A stretch of DNA of 64,000 bases. Origin: Coturnix japonica. Lineage: Eukaryota > Chordata > Aves > Galliformes > Phasianidae. The notes under the pieces are model-generated. The model saw only the letters and a list, made by a program, of their open reading frames with translations, did not search any database and was not told the origin of the DNA. How positions within the stretch are numbered: position 1 is the first letter of the stretch; every line of letters starts with the position of its first letter. The stretch lies in contig NC_029519.1 in the NCBI RefSeq assembly GCF_001577835.2, forward strand, positions 30,876,539 through 30,940,538, written 5' to 3'. Of this stretch, positions 12,536 to 24,982 are shown in pieces. The position numbers and the translations under genes were made by a program.

Positions 12536-13901
12536 TTATCTTTTCTTCCTGCAAAAAGCAGAAGGAGGAGAAACTCATGAATGGTGCAGGGCCCTGAGGG
12601 AGGAAGCTCCTTTCAGAGCCAAAGGAAGTCACCACCATTCCCCCAGGCCTGATGTCACCCACAGGAACAGCCTGGCAACCCTTCTGCTGTGCCAGGAGCA
12701 GAAGCACCCTGCAGAAAGACACAGCTGACCCCAGGAGTCCTGGTTCCCAAAAGCAGGCCCCTGGGGACTGCAGGCATAACTGGATGCTGCCTGGGAGAAC
12801 ATTACTTACTCCAGACCAAGAGTTTTCATTAAAGAAACTTACATGCCAGCAATGCGCTTCAGCAGTTTCTTTACCCAAGGAGCATCAGGGTTCACACACA
12901 CTTTTGCAGAGGATTTCAATTTAATGCTGAAACGCAAGGGACGGTTATGAGCATCACGCTCCCTCCAGAGGCAGGGATTTGAACAGACAGAGCTGATCTG
13001 CAGGAACCAGCTTTTGCTTACAGCACTGCAAGCAGGGAGCTGCAGAATGCTGCTTGCAAGAGAGGAGAGCCATAAGACAGCTGGAAAAGGGGAAGAAGCA
13101 GGAGGCAACGCACTGCTGCACTGCGCACAGACTGCTGCCATTCACATACATTTTTTTCTGTAGTTTTGCACACATGCTGCTGAGATGGCCAGCATTTTCT
13201 GAAGGTTTTAGCTTTCAGAAGGGAAGCTGAGAGGCATGGCGGTTGCAGAAGAAAGCGTTCAGTGCTGGCCCTGCTGCTGGAGAGAACAGGATCTCTGCCC
13301 TATATCTACGGCCAAGCACTCACAGCACTTACATGATTTCTGTGCGCCCACAGGTGCTTCCCACAGGCCTTAACTCAATGCTGTCGTATCTCTTTGGACT
13401 GATGTAGTCTGAGGTTGTCTTTACACACCTACAGCTCAGGTTCCCATTTACTTCCAGAATGGCTGAGAAAGAAAGAACGTGGCAACTTACAGAAGCAAAC
13501 AGCAATATTTAGAGATAAAATGACCCCAAAATTCAGCAAGCTTAAGAAGCCATCCCTTTCCGTGCTTTCACTACCAGCACTTTCAGGGCCAGCATAAGGA
13601 GTTAGTTATCTGTAACTATGCCCCGCATCCTTTTCTCAACAGCTAAACCTAGCACAGGAGGAATGCAGAGCTCCTCCTTCTGCTATAGGAGAAACCCTGC
13701 GTTAGGCAGTCAGAAGGGATTTCTGCCTTCTCCATGCCATCCTAATGCAAGATGAAGACTGAACACTCACCCCTACCAAGGGTATCTCTATGAAGGCACC
13801 AGGAGCTCACCTGCTTGTGACATGGACATCATCACCAACAGCAGCAGCACCATCCATGGGAGCGCAACAGCTCCTGCCCCACCCCACGCCATTACTCGCA
13901 T
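12536..13901 (-). CDS. CXCL13L: CXC chemokine, CXCL13-like (gene A, four coding exons)
   Basis: The first of the tandem trio in the direction of transcription, predicted to be secreted. Coding exons are 13811-13901 (signal peptide with a Leu/Val/Met core), 13333-13462, 12843-12926 and 12536-12548, giving 105 residues with consistent phases. The mature chain has the motif SCRCVKTTSDYISP, a third Cys in GSTCGRTEI and a fourth in KVCVNPDAPWVKKLL, and ends MKKR. No ELR precedes the CXC, so neutrophil-type CXCR2 agonism is not expected. Exons 2 and 3 have the same lengths (130 and 84 bases) as in gene B, which argues for a recent duplication. A TATA-like AAATAAATAG (minus strand, 13959-13968) and a poly(A) signal (reverse of 12466-12471) bracket the gene. 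Confidence 0.85.
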
Positions 13902-14049
13902 CCTCACGGTGCCTGCAGCCCCAGGGACAAAGTGGGGAGCCAGGGAGGAGAAACGCCTCTATTTATTTGGCAGTGTCACGCTCTGACACAAGCAGCAAGA
14001 GGCAGACTGCAGGAGTCACACACGACAAATGGACCGTAAAGAGGTGACA

Positions 14050-16194
14050 TCATTTCTCGGCCGCTCACCGCAGCCGTATTGAAGCCCAACATGCAGCATT
14101 ATTGATAAAAGTCAGCTGTCGGGACAAAGGGTGGATTTGAATTTCTCACATTATCTCTACCTCCCCCAGCCCCTTCTCATTAGCTGGGTCTGCATAAATG
14201 TTATCAACATTCATTCCCCTCAATGTTTACTCTTCAACCGCAAAGAGAACCCAAAATACATCAGAACACAAACCCCATGCAAGGGGTTTTTTATTGCAGT
14301 CAGATATTTACATATTTGGGGCTATAATTCCCCACACTATTTTTTACTCTCTCTTACATCAGCAAAAAAAGCACTGTACAGTGGAAAATAATAACGATCT
14401 CTGCAATGTATTTCCACTCATAACCTTCAAACCAAGCGCTTCCCTCTGCTAACAAAAACATCCAGGAAATGCAAGAAGTTACTGGTATAGTAGCAGCAGC
14501 AGAAGGGAAATTATCCCTATGTATTTGCAAATTTGTGGCTAAATGCTGATGTAGGTATTTTGTGGCAACTTGCTGCATATCAGCAGAGTGAAAGCAAAAC
14601 ACTGATGGATGGCTGACATTGGTGGGGGGAACTCAGAAAAAGTGCTTCCCTTGCTCACACGCATCCTGTATATTACATTCAGATCATCCTATGGCACAAA
14701 TCCCTGCTTGGACAGTCCAAGATCCAGGGCTCCTTCTATTTAGTCCCTCAGTAGCATTTAGGCATCACAGGATCCCACAGCGCCAACAGCTCCTGCTCTC
14801 ACACAGGACAATCACTTCCAACTGGCACTGCAAAGCGGTGCCCACAACAGCACCACACACTCCCAGGTTATGGTGGGGCAAAGCCCAAATGAGGCAAAGC
14901 CACCAGCCAGGGAGCAATAGGGGAAAGGAACATGAAACCTTGAACAAAGTGAAGAGAAAGGCAGAAGGCAGCAGAAAGACAATATGGTTGTATGATAACA
15001 TTGTAATTCAGAGCTTTCAAATCACATCTGTGTTTTATACAGTAACGCAACAGTAAACTAAAATAAAAAATCTGAGTCTTCCACTCAAACCACGAGCTCC
15101 TCTTCTTTCCCTTACAATCTTACTTTTCTCAGAGACAGATGCAAAAATCTTGCCAAGATTTCTTTCAAGAGATCAGTGCCAAAAATGAGCGGATGAGAAG
15201 TTAATCTCCCTTTGCATTGGAGTCTCAGAGAGTCTCCGATATCTGAGATAAAGCAGAGCGCTGGCACTGAGGTTCCATCTTAGATTCATCCACTTGATTC
15301 ATGTCCAAACACAGATTTTCATAGCAAAGCCCCCAGCTTTTGCCCAGTCACTGGAGTGATGAGCCTGGCTTTTCCCCAGAATGTCAGGCAGTTGGGTGAA
15401 TCCCTGCTGCATCACATCAGAACACACACATTTGCCTACCTGGCCCCAAAGCTGTAAGAAGTTTCTACTTTGGGTAGGAAAAGTGAAATAGATGTGGATG
15501 CATCTAGAAAGGAGAAGTTGGCAGAAAAGCTGTAATCCCAGGGTTTTTTAATTGCCTATATAGTAGTCGTGGTGGTTTTGATGTATGACTAATATGTACA
15601 TTGATAAATGCTGTGGTGCTTTCTCAGGAAGGAAAGGCTTGCAGTCACTGCTGGTCACTACTGGCTGTGCATGCTGACTGGCAACTCTGAGAAGGGAGAA
15701 GGAGGGTGAGGATGTAGCCTAGGATTAAATACGTATTTAAGTTGACCACTTCCCAGATGCTGGTAATTCAGAAAAGCGGTCCCAGTATTTTGAACAGTGG
15801 ACTTACACATTTCATCATCAACATGTTAAAAATATCCTAACAGCTTCTGCATTTTCTGCAGCAGCTGGACCTTTGCAGGAGGAGCTTTAGTTTAAGTCAC
15901 TTTTGGTTTGTTTCCTTTCCCCTTCAACTTTTCTACCCACTGGATCCTTTAAAAACCTTTCCTACGTTACTTGAACTGGAAGGTTATACTGATGCAGGGC
16001 AAATGTCTCTCAGAGGATACGCAGCAGAGAAGCAACCTGTTGCCTTGCTGTGCTTCTGCCACCACCAAACAGCTTAAAATTGTGCAGTTAAGACACATCA
16101 AAATACAGAAGGCCTCAGGTGAGCCATCTGTGGTAAGGAGAAGAAAGCTCACACTTCCTGGCAGAGGGAGACATGTACAAGACCTCTCTAAAAA
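14050..16194. other. Upstream flank of the chemokine cluster, no gene seen
   Basis: The stretch between the promoter of gene A and the first CR1 fragment. I see no coding match. It could hold regulatory elements for the chemokines, but nothing specific is visible. Confidence 0.45.
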
Positions 16195-16830
16195 TAAGAA
16201 TAATCATAGAAGCATTTGAGTTGGGAGGAATCCTTAAAAGTAATCTAGTCCAATTCTTTGGATGGCATCCCATTCCTCACGCACATCAACATCACCACAG
16301 TCTGGTATAATCTGTGAACTTGCTGGGCATGCACTTGATCTTGCTGACAATGTCACCGATGTCCAAATGAAGAACATCAGCCCCAGCACTGACCCCTGGG
16401 GACACCACTCATCACTGATCTCCATTTGGACATTGAACCATTGACCACCACTCTCTGAGTATAACCTTGCAACCAGCTCTCATCCACTGAGCAGTCCACC
16501 CATCAAATTGGTATCTTCCCTGTTTGGAGAGAAGGATGTTATGATGGAAACTGTAACAAAGGCCTTGCTGAAGTCCATATATGTGATATCAGTGACTCAC
16601 TGATGCAGTCAGGCCATCCCAGAATGCCACTGTGTTGATCAGGCAGGACTTGCCCTTGATGAAGCCATGCTGGTTGGTCTGTATCATCCCCTTCTCTTCC
16701 ATGTGTCTTAGCACAGCTTCTAGGAGGATCTGTTCCATGATCTTCCTCAGCACAGATGTGAGGCTGACAGGTCAGTAATTTCCCAGGTTGTCTTTTCTAC
16801 CCTTCTTAAAAATGGGTATGACAAATGAGA
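16195..16830 (-). mobile_element. CR1 LINE fragment, reverse-transcriptase part and 3' end
   Basis: Read on the minus strand, this holds eroded CR1 reverse-transcriptase words, including an M-x-FSKAF-like stretch near 16556-16585 and PQGSVLG near 16390-16415. The lower end near 16200-16260 matches the CR1 3' region, with ATTCTAT-like tail remnants. The piece between is shorter than a full element, so it is internally deleted or a join of two copies. It is heavily mutated and not functional. Confidence 0.75.
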
Positions 16831-18839
16831 GATGAAAGCCTGTCACAGAACTTTCAAGTACATTAACCAGGGACTTGGCTGTACTGAAACCCACTGTGTT
16901 TGCTTAGAATGAAAGCGAACTTTCAGCACACTTCTCTTCCATCCACAATTTGTAAGCACTCTACATGAGACATCAAAACTACTGTAAAGAGAAGAAAAGT
17001 ACCTCCAATTGCAATGAATATTCACTGCTGTGGTTTGTGGTGCAACTGCTTCAAAGATGGACACACAAATATCTCCTGCCGAAACCTGACAGAATTGCAT
17101 GTATACTTGTTTCATTACTACCCAGTTGAGCACCACATGAAAACCCCTTTGGATGCCACGAGAACCTGATCACAGCATTGATGTCTCAGTTATCACAGCA
17201 AAAGCACCCCAGCAACTTCCAGCTTTGCCTGCCCAGTATTCCTTTGACCATCTATTCCCATACTGGCCAACTGGGATGTCTTCTGTCACCCCATGATTCT
17301 GGCAGCCTTAAAATGCTAGCCTGTATTCATTTATCCACATATAAAGTTATTTGGAGGTTGAGTTGCTCTGGCTTTTCTTATATCTCCTCTCCTTGTCACG
17401 TCTTATTTCAATAATTCAATTATACCATTACTTTCTTCCAGGCCTTCTGTTTTTATCTTGGGCTTCAACACCAAGCTCTACTAACCTATCACATTGTTCA
17501 GTTCCCATTTATCATGATTAGAAAGAATGATGGACATTGCAGAGGACACAGCTGATTCTCATTACTATCATTAGTGGATTTTCATATCACTTCCCCTCCC
17601 ACCCCCCAGGCATCTAGCTGTCCTGTCATGAGCTACAGCCCAAGGAAGGTGTTCCAAAGGAGCAACACAAGTACCTTCCTCCAAAGTTTTTGAAGAGCCA
17701 GAGTAATCTCCACGTAATTAAATGTGAGATCCCAAGAAGGAAGGCAAATAAAAGCCCACCCACCCATTGCACTGGGAACTGAACACCTTGCCTTTCCTAA
17801 ACAAATTTTCTTCAGCTGGTGCCTATTCCAGCTTAACGTCTGCCTAGGATAGGAAAATTACGAGCTCAAACCCACTCCAAACAACACTGCCACAATGGTG
17901 CTTGACTGGTCCCACTTGACCCTAAAGTCCTACCTCACATGAAAAAAAAATGAGTGAAAAAAAAAATACTTAAGGAGTAAAGAGAATAAGTATTTCCTCT
18001 GCTTGAGGACCAAGGAAAAGGGGCACAGACAGATAAGAGGGAGGTTTAAAAGAGAAAAGTTGGGGAGGAAGGAGAATGGCTTAGAACATGAACAAAAGCT
18101 CAACTGGGAACCAGGGTGAGAGTATTTAAGGAGAACCTGAAGGAATTGGAACAGCCGGGCACTGATGGTAGACAGACACCATGACCTGCCTTCCCCCAAT
18201 TTCTCCTTTATAATCAGAGTTGTGAGGCCCTACTTATCAAGAGAGTTGGCTACAGTACCTATATTCATGGTCCCGATCCATCCTCAGTCAAAGGACCTGT
18301 GAAGCAGGGACCATGCTTTTGGGTACTTTTTACTAAAGGGAAAGCACAGCATTCTTTGTGTAGGATATCAGAGAATGACACCCAGGCTGAGGGCAGGGGC
18401 AGACTCTGGGACTGTCCATCCACCCCACTATGCAAATAGTACCAAGAAAGCATGGGAGAAAATCCCCAGACTATGGTGCTAGTTCACACTTGTCGCTAGG
18501 AAAACCCAGCACCCCTACAGGAGCTCTCATCTGAATTGTTTCAGATATGAGTCAACCCCAAGTTAATCTAATGTGTGGTACCTCCAAGGCATCCTGGAAT
18601 AGCATGGCATAGCACAAAATGGGCATAGCAGGAATGAAGTCATGAAGCCCTGGCAGCATTGGCAGGGCTGAGGATTTAGTGTTCACTCCCTGCACATTTG
18701 CATGCAGAGGAACCAGGCCAGACATCACAGGTGCTGCAGCAAAGCGTTGGCAATTTGCATGGGAGGCTCATGTAATAGAGATGGTCTGGAAGATGCTGCA
18801 ACACCAGTGAAGATGCTCCAGAACTTGGGAGTGCTCACA
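16831..18839. other. Intergenic, no gene seen
   Basis: Unique sequence between two CR1 fragments, with A-rich stretches near 17940-17970. The open frames have no recognisable domain. Confidence 0.4.
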
Positions 18840-19135
18840 TGGAGCATACCAGAAAAGGTAAAACCAGAGTAGCAAGACACAACAGGACAAGAGGGAAAAG
18901 CTTAGAGTTGTGCCAGGGAAGGTTCAGGTTGGATATTAGAAATAATTTCCTCTCCTGAAGAGCAGTCAGGCTCTGGAATGGGCTGGTGCAGTCGCTGTCC
19001 TTGGAGGTGTTTGGGAAACACACAGATGCGGCACTGAGGGACATGGTTTAGTTGGCAATACTGGAGATAGGTAGATGATTGAACTAGATGATTATAGAGG
19101 TCTTTTTCAACCTTAATGATTCTGTGATTCTATAA
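18840..19135 (+). mobile_element. CR1 LINE 3' fragment
   Basis: Contains typical CR1 3' wording: a segment like GGTTCAGGTTGGATATTAG near 18926, then a GAGGGACATGGTTTAG segment near 19036. It ends in ATGATTCTGTGATTCTAT near 19117-19134. It is truncated at the 5' side, as is usual for CR1. Confidence 0.85.
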
Positions 19136-22100
19136 CTACATTGCACACCTGTCCCATGGTGCCACAGATTCAGCCAAGTTCGAGGCACTGAAAATGCCAA
19201 GGTCAGAAATACAACAAAGCTACCGATAGTCAGAGTGCTGAAGGACATCCCCTTCTCTACCTGAGAGAGCAGCCTCCTGAAGGTACATCTTAATTCTCTG
19301 AGATGAATAAAATCATTGAATTGCATCCCGCTCCTGTCACTTATTTAGGCCAACAGCTAAGGAATGCTGCGGCAAGGACTCCCATGTCCTCAGAGTGTGA
19401 CACCTTGATAAATACAGCTAGAGGTTTGAAGTGATTTTTTTCTCCCCCAAGATATTAGTAGTTTCCATTTGAGATGAGTCAGTAATTAAGCAACCTCCAC
19501 GTCATTTGGCTCACAAAACAATGCATGCCTTATTTCTCATAGAAGTGAACACGGTTTTGACCCATTTCCTGGTTGTTAACTCAGGATATTTAAGGAGGAG
19601 TATTAAGAGCATATCTCAAGAAAGGCAGCAACACTTTCCAGCTCAATGGAGACTTCTTCAACCACAGCAAAGTCTCCCCATTGCCCAGTGGCACATAGCC
19701 TCTTCACATCTCCATGAATGACTCATTTCACTACAAATGTCATCTCTTTCCAGACTACCTGGGACTGATTTCCACAGCACAGCTGACATTTGTCTGTGCT
19801 GTTTTCTGCCTGTTCAAAGCCGTGTTTACCAACCTTGTGCTTGCAGGAGCCTGACATTTACAGTCTAACTATGCAACATTGCATTTCTGCCCTCCGCATT
19901 ACAAGTTCACAAAGCATGCAGAATGACTGTTCTCTAGCAGCGAGTACAAGCGCAGATGGCAAAGAGGGGAAATCCAAGTCTTCACTGAGAAGGAACCACT
20001 CTTCCACCACTCAAAGGCCCTTTGGGGAGCTGAGCAGCCCCCCTGCCTCAGAAAAATCCCCTCTCCACATTGTCACTGCCGTAGGGCTCAGCACCCTTGG
20101 ATCAACCTTTCAGCCATAAGGAGACAGCATGGCCACTTAGAGCTGCCCTCAGCTGAATGGGAGAAACTTGAGGCCAACTTCTGCTTGGGAACCTTATCTC
20201 ACCAGCTGAGAGAAACGAAACTGCAAGGGTTATCTTGCAGCTAAAATGAACCAATGTTGCTCCAGGTTTGGAGCCTTTAGGCCTGAAACAGGAAGGCTGG
20301 AACATCCTCAACCACAGCCTGGCAGCAGGCAGGGCAGAAATGAGATGCAGAGGAGAGGGTAGCACTCTGGCAGAAGGAAATGCTGAAAAGTGAAAAACAA
20401 GGAGCAAAAAGCCATTGAAATAATGAAATCTGCTTTGATCTTTCCTCGGCTTTTATCTCAGTTGTTGCTTACAAAACATGCTCTGAGAACTGATAAGACC
20501 CAAAATGTCTTGCCTGTCACAGGGCACAGCCTTCAGTTGGATCCAGAATGTCCCTGAAGCTGTTTGCATGTATCTTCTTCCTCTCATACCCCATCTTTTT
20601 GAGGCTGCCTCTCATAAACATGAAATGAATCATCTCCCAGCTGGAAGCTCTGGTGCACAAAAGAGGCTGTCCATCCAGAGCCTACAGCCTTCTGCCCCAC
20701 CAGCTAAACACAAATGGGGAAAAAGAAGAAAACAAACAAACAAACAAATAAAAAAATAAATCAAGTTTAACTAACCAGATTGATTTTTGTCATGTGTATG
20801 CAGCAAGGAGGCCGACCTAAGGAGGAAAACTCCCTGCTTGACCTCAGCCTCCAGAAGAGAGGCATTTCTGTCAACTTTTACTGGTTTTGGACACAGAGAC
20901 TTGAAAGCACAGCCACAAGTGAATTCCCTACTGGATCTCCAGCATCAGCCTATAAGCCTCTCCCTGACAGGTGCTTAATGCTGTCAGATTCTTGTTCCTA
21001 ACCCAGCCTAGCCTGGGCTGAACATTCAGAACAGGCTGGCCCATCCTCAGTGCACTACTTTGTCTGGTTTAGTTTCACTGAAAGAGAACAGAGTTCATGC
21101 CCTCCATGACATTAATCTCACATGTGTATGCAAATATATTTTTAGACCAGAAAAGAAGATACATTGCTATTATAGAGTATGAGAAGGCTACTGCATATAA
21201 AAGAGTGAATCAGCTTCCTTGGAGAGGCAAATCAACCAGTTGTGAAATCCTTGGCACCAAAGCAAAGCATGCTCTGGCTACATGGGGGAAGAATTACACA
21301 GCTTGAGGTAATGGACCGCTAACTTGGCCAGCGCAGCTGAGCAGCTTTACAGGCTGCTCAAGAAGGAGCAATATATAAGCACTTTCTGGGCTTTTTCAGG
21401 TTCATTCCCACCTCAGATACTTTTGCAAATAAAAAGAAACCGATATCTTGTTATGTGGATTTGCCTTAAACTTCTACAAGATATATTCCATAGCAAATAG
21501 AGACTCTTACTAGGGGTCAGTACAGGCGTGCACATAAACTTGTGTGATACTGCAAAACAAAGATGCCAATAGAATTGGTACAAAGCTGTAAGTTTATTGA
21601 GAAATCAAAGTACTGGAGGTGAGACCCTTGGCATTCCTTACATCCTTCACTGCACTATAGACCTGCTGTCTGAATGGAGGTCTAAGAGTGCAGTGAGATC
21701 CATCACATTTCTCTGATCTGAAAAACGTAACCATTAAAAAATGCTCAGAGATGCACTTGTAAATGTCCAGAGGCAAAGTACCTCATGTTCATCACTTTCC
21801 TTTGAAATAACTCTTCTAACTACACTGTTACGTGCTCCAGAGAATTTCCAGGGCTCCAAAAACCTTTATTAAGCAAATGACCCTGCCGTTCAGCTACTTA
21901 AAACTTTTAATCATTTATTTTGTCCAAATATAAAATAAAACCAATTACTTCAGAAAATCAGCTGGGCATGGGGAGGGAGCAGCAGGGCCAAAGGGGAAGT
22001 GAAACGCAGGCAGAGAGCGAGTGCACAGAGTGCACACCCTGACACCTCCTGGTGCCTTTGGGCATAACAGGGCTGCTCGCTGTGAGCTCAACGTAGAGGC

Positions 22101-23000
22101 TGTCAGCTGGGAAATACTTAATATTTCTGCTTCAAGAAGGTGTAACTGTAATTACCGTGGCGAATTAACAATAATTGAATACTAAATCTCACCAGTTTCC
22201 CGAGCGAACACTGATGTTTCTGAAAGCCTGACACAACTGAGACCCAAGGGAAACTTACTTTAAGTGGTTTTCTAGACAGGAGAATTGCTTTCCACTATCT
22301 TTGCTGAGGACATTTGACCAGATATTAATAGCACTGGAGGCAGTGGGCATTTGTCATAGCAGCTCTGACTGCATGGAAGGTGGAAGTGGTAAATGCAGGA
22401 GGTGCTTAGAAAGGCATTTCTCCCATATGAAATAACATGTCCACACAACACATTCACATAACAGAACAAGGGACATTCCTTCTCCCTCTGATGATGGGAC
22501 AGAGGAAGATGTGCAGCTTCAATACCCACATCACACAGACATGGGACTTACATTTGCAAAGGCAGAGCTAAACTCTATAAAAAAAGGCACTAGCAAGGTA
22601 CTCACTCAGCAGTGACACCACTGCATTAATGAGCAGATCAGTATTTCCAGTAAATACATGTTTCAAAGTTCATTCCATTGCACAAATCTCAGGCAGGGAC
22701 GTGAAGACATCACACACTGATGCTTCTGCTTTGTCCTTTCCAATGATGTGTCCAAATTCAGCAGCTTTGGGAAGAGCTACAGCCAAGCAGGGCTCCCCAC
22801 GACCCACAGCACCACTAGAGAGCGACAGGCACGCATCCTGCAGGCAGCAGAGTAACAGCAGAGTTACAGAAAGAAAAAAGAGTGGAAAGTGTGACTGCAT
22901 ATGGCCTGGGAGAGACAGAAGTGACCATGCCAGAGGCAGAAGGTCATAGCCGTAGCAGATGTACTGTATGGGTGGTGTTTTAGTATCATCTCAAGTGCTC

Positions 23001-23042
23001 GGAAAGGGAAGGGAAAAAAGGAAGGAAGGAAGGAAGGAGGGG
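23001..23042. repeat. GGAA-rich simple repeat
   Basis: A purine-only tract with several consecutive GGAA units. Confidence 0.8.
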
Positions 23043-23880
23043 AGGTGAGGGGAAGAAGCCTTCCTTCTACTTTTTTACACTCGGCTCAGAGCTGCTCAGC
23101 TCCTAAGCAGGAGCAGCAGCAACCTGTGGAACTGGCTTGTCTTGATGTTCTGCTGCAAAGCAAGGTTTAGGGAAGCTTTTTTTGAGTGGGGAGAGGCAGA
23201 GAGGCATGCTGGAAATCTAGAAATGCCTGTCAGACCCTCACAGAACCTGCAGCAACATACAGGGACCTTCCTCTGAGGGAAGGTTGAAGAAGGCAGCTGC
23301 AATTGTCCCAGCAGATGAAAAGGAGATGTAGACAGAAAAGCCACCTCTCCTCTGTGCTGCCGTGGGGCTGGCTGAAGGTTACAGGATAATAAAACAGTCA
23401 AGGAAAACAGCCTGCTGCCAACACATAGCCCTAGTGACAGACACAGATGGGCTGCAGGCAGCACTGCTTTGAGCTCTGAAATCCAGGTTTCCTTTCAATG
23501 CACTCTACTTCACAGGTATGCCTGGAAACCTTTGCAGGTGTGACTGCTGCAGCACACACACAAGTCTGCAAGCAGCCTAAAATACCAGAGTTCTTTCTGA
23601 GTTCACCAGAACAAACATTTATAGTATACATGTCCTGAAACAGTTTCAATCTACTTATGTGCAATAACTGTAATCAGCAGGACTAAGCAACATGTACTGT
23701 ATCAACTGCTGCTGCTGACCTGCGCTGTGATACTGGACATGGCAGGCACTTCAGCACCAAAAGGACTGTCAGAGAGGAAAGCAGCTCTGCTGTTTTACCC
23801 CAGTCCAGAGAGATTTCTTACAAATATGCCTAGAATTCTGCTAGAAGCATGAAAAAGCTAGCCCACACGTAATACCTGTT

Positions 23881-23916
23881 CTCTCTTTCTCTCTCTCTCT
23901 CTATATATATATATAC
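23881..23916. repeat. (TC)n(TA)n microsatellite
   Basis: A run of TC dinucleotides passes directly into a run of TA dinucleotides. Confidence 0.85.
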
Positions 23917-24960
23917 AGAAGCAATATTCCTAGCTGGAAAGTCCATTCCTTAAACACTTATAAGATGAGATGTGTTACCATTCAGCTGCACACCTGAAAA
24001 TCACCAGCACCTGTTAGTGCCAGTGGCAGCCAGTGTGCAGAGTATAAGAGAAATTCTAGAGTGCCTGAGGCTTCCCACAGGGAACAGCTGGAGAGCCAGA
24101 GCAGAGCTTTCATTGCATTTGTATCTAAATACCAGGAGAGCACACATTTGGGATCTCCAGCAGACACACTTCCCCCAGTGCACTGTTAGATGCTGATTTA
24201 CTAAACAATACCACAGGCATAAAGCCTGCAGTGCAAGACTTCCAGAAATGAAAGATAAAGGAAGCAAAGGCATGGTACCATTATCCTAATAGCTATGTCT
24301 GTGGGCCCTATAAGGAACTTAAGTTACCCTAAAGTCCTCCATGCCCGGACAGTCAGCAAGATTCGTCCCTGCATAGTGCAAGCAGCAAGCATGGGTGAAG
24401 AAAATGCATTTTCGTACAGAATGTCTTCTAAAGCTGGGATTTTTTCTACCTCAGAAACAAAACATCAAAATCAAGCTAATAGTTAAGCAGTGCTTCAGTC
24501 TATTGCACAGGAAGCCTTCTCTCCTTCAGTACTTGTCAGGCATTTGTACACAACCAAAATGGACTGCCGCAGCTGTTTTGCCTTGTCATACTAAGGCAGA
24601 CAATGTTTACCTGCCCCGAGCTCGGTGATTGGGACAAGAAGGTCACACCACGCAGCAGGCACCATCACAACACCATGATTCACTGCAGATCTATGCTGGG
24701 CCTTGCCTCACCCCAGGTGTTTTCTGTACCTAACTTGAATAAGACTGAGGAAGAGTGTAAAGGTCACAGAGCTTGATACCATTTAAAGGACTCCTTCCTG
24801 TATCAGCACCAGGAGTGCATTCAAGTGCACACGTACAACTAAAAGCCAGGTGTAAGCAAGTGGCTCACTGCTTGCTCTTTCCCCTGGTGTGGGATCAGCT
24901 GAAATCATCATCATAAATCACGTCAACACTACAGAAGGCAAGTAAGTACTGTATGCTGTG

Positions 24961-24982
24961 GAAATAAATAAATAAATAAATG
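24961..24982. repeat. AAAT tetranucleotide repeat
   Basis: About five AAAT units. Confidence 0.8.

Noticed and set aside
22670-22900. Minus-strand 76-residue frame starting with a signal-peptide-like hydrophobic run and containing several Cys
   Set aside because: No family resemblance, no second exon found, no TATA or poly(A) context, and the Cys spacing is not that of a CXC chemokine.
23096-23464. Minus-strand 122-residue frame rich in Leu and Cys
   Set aside because: Composition follows the local repeat-like GC skew, with no domain and no splice context. It is probably a chance frame.
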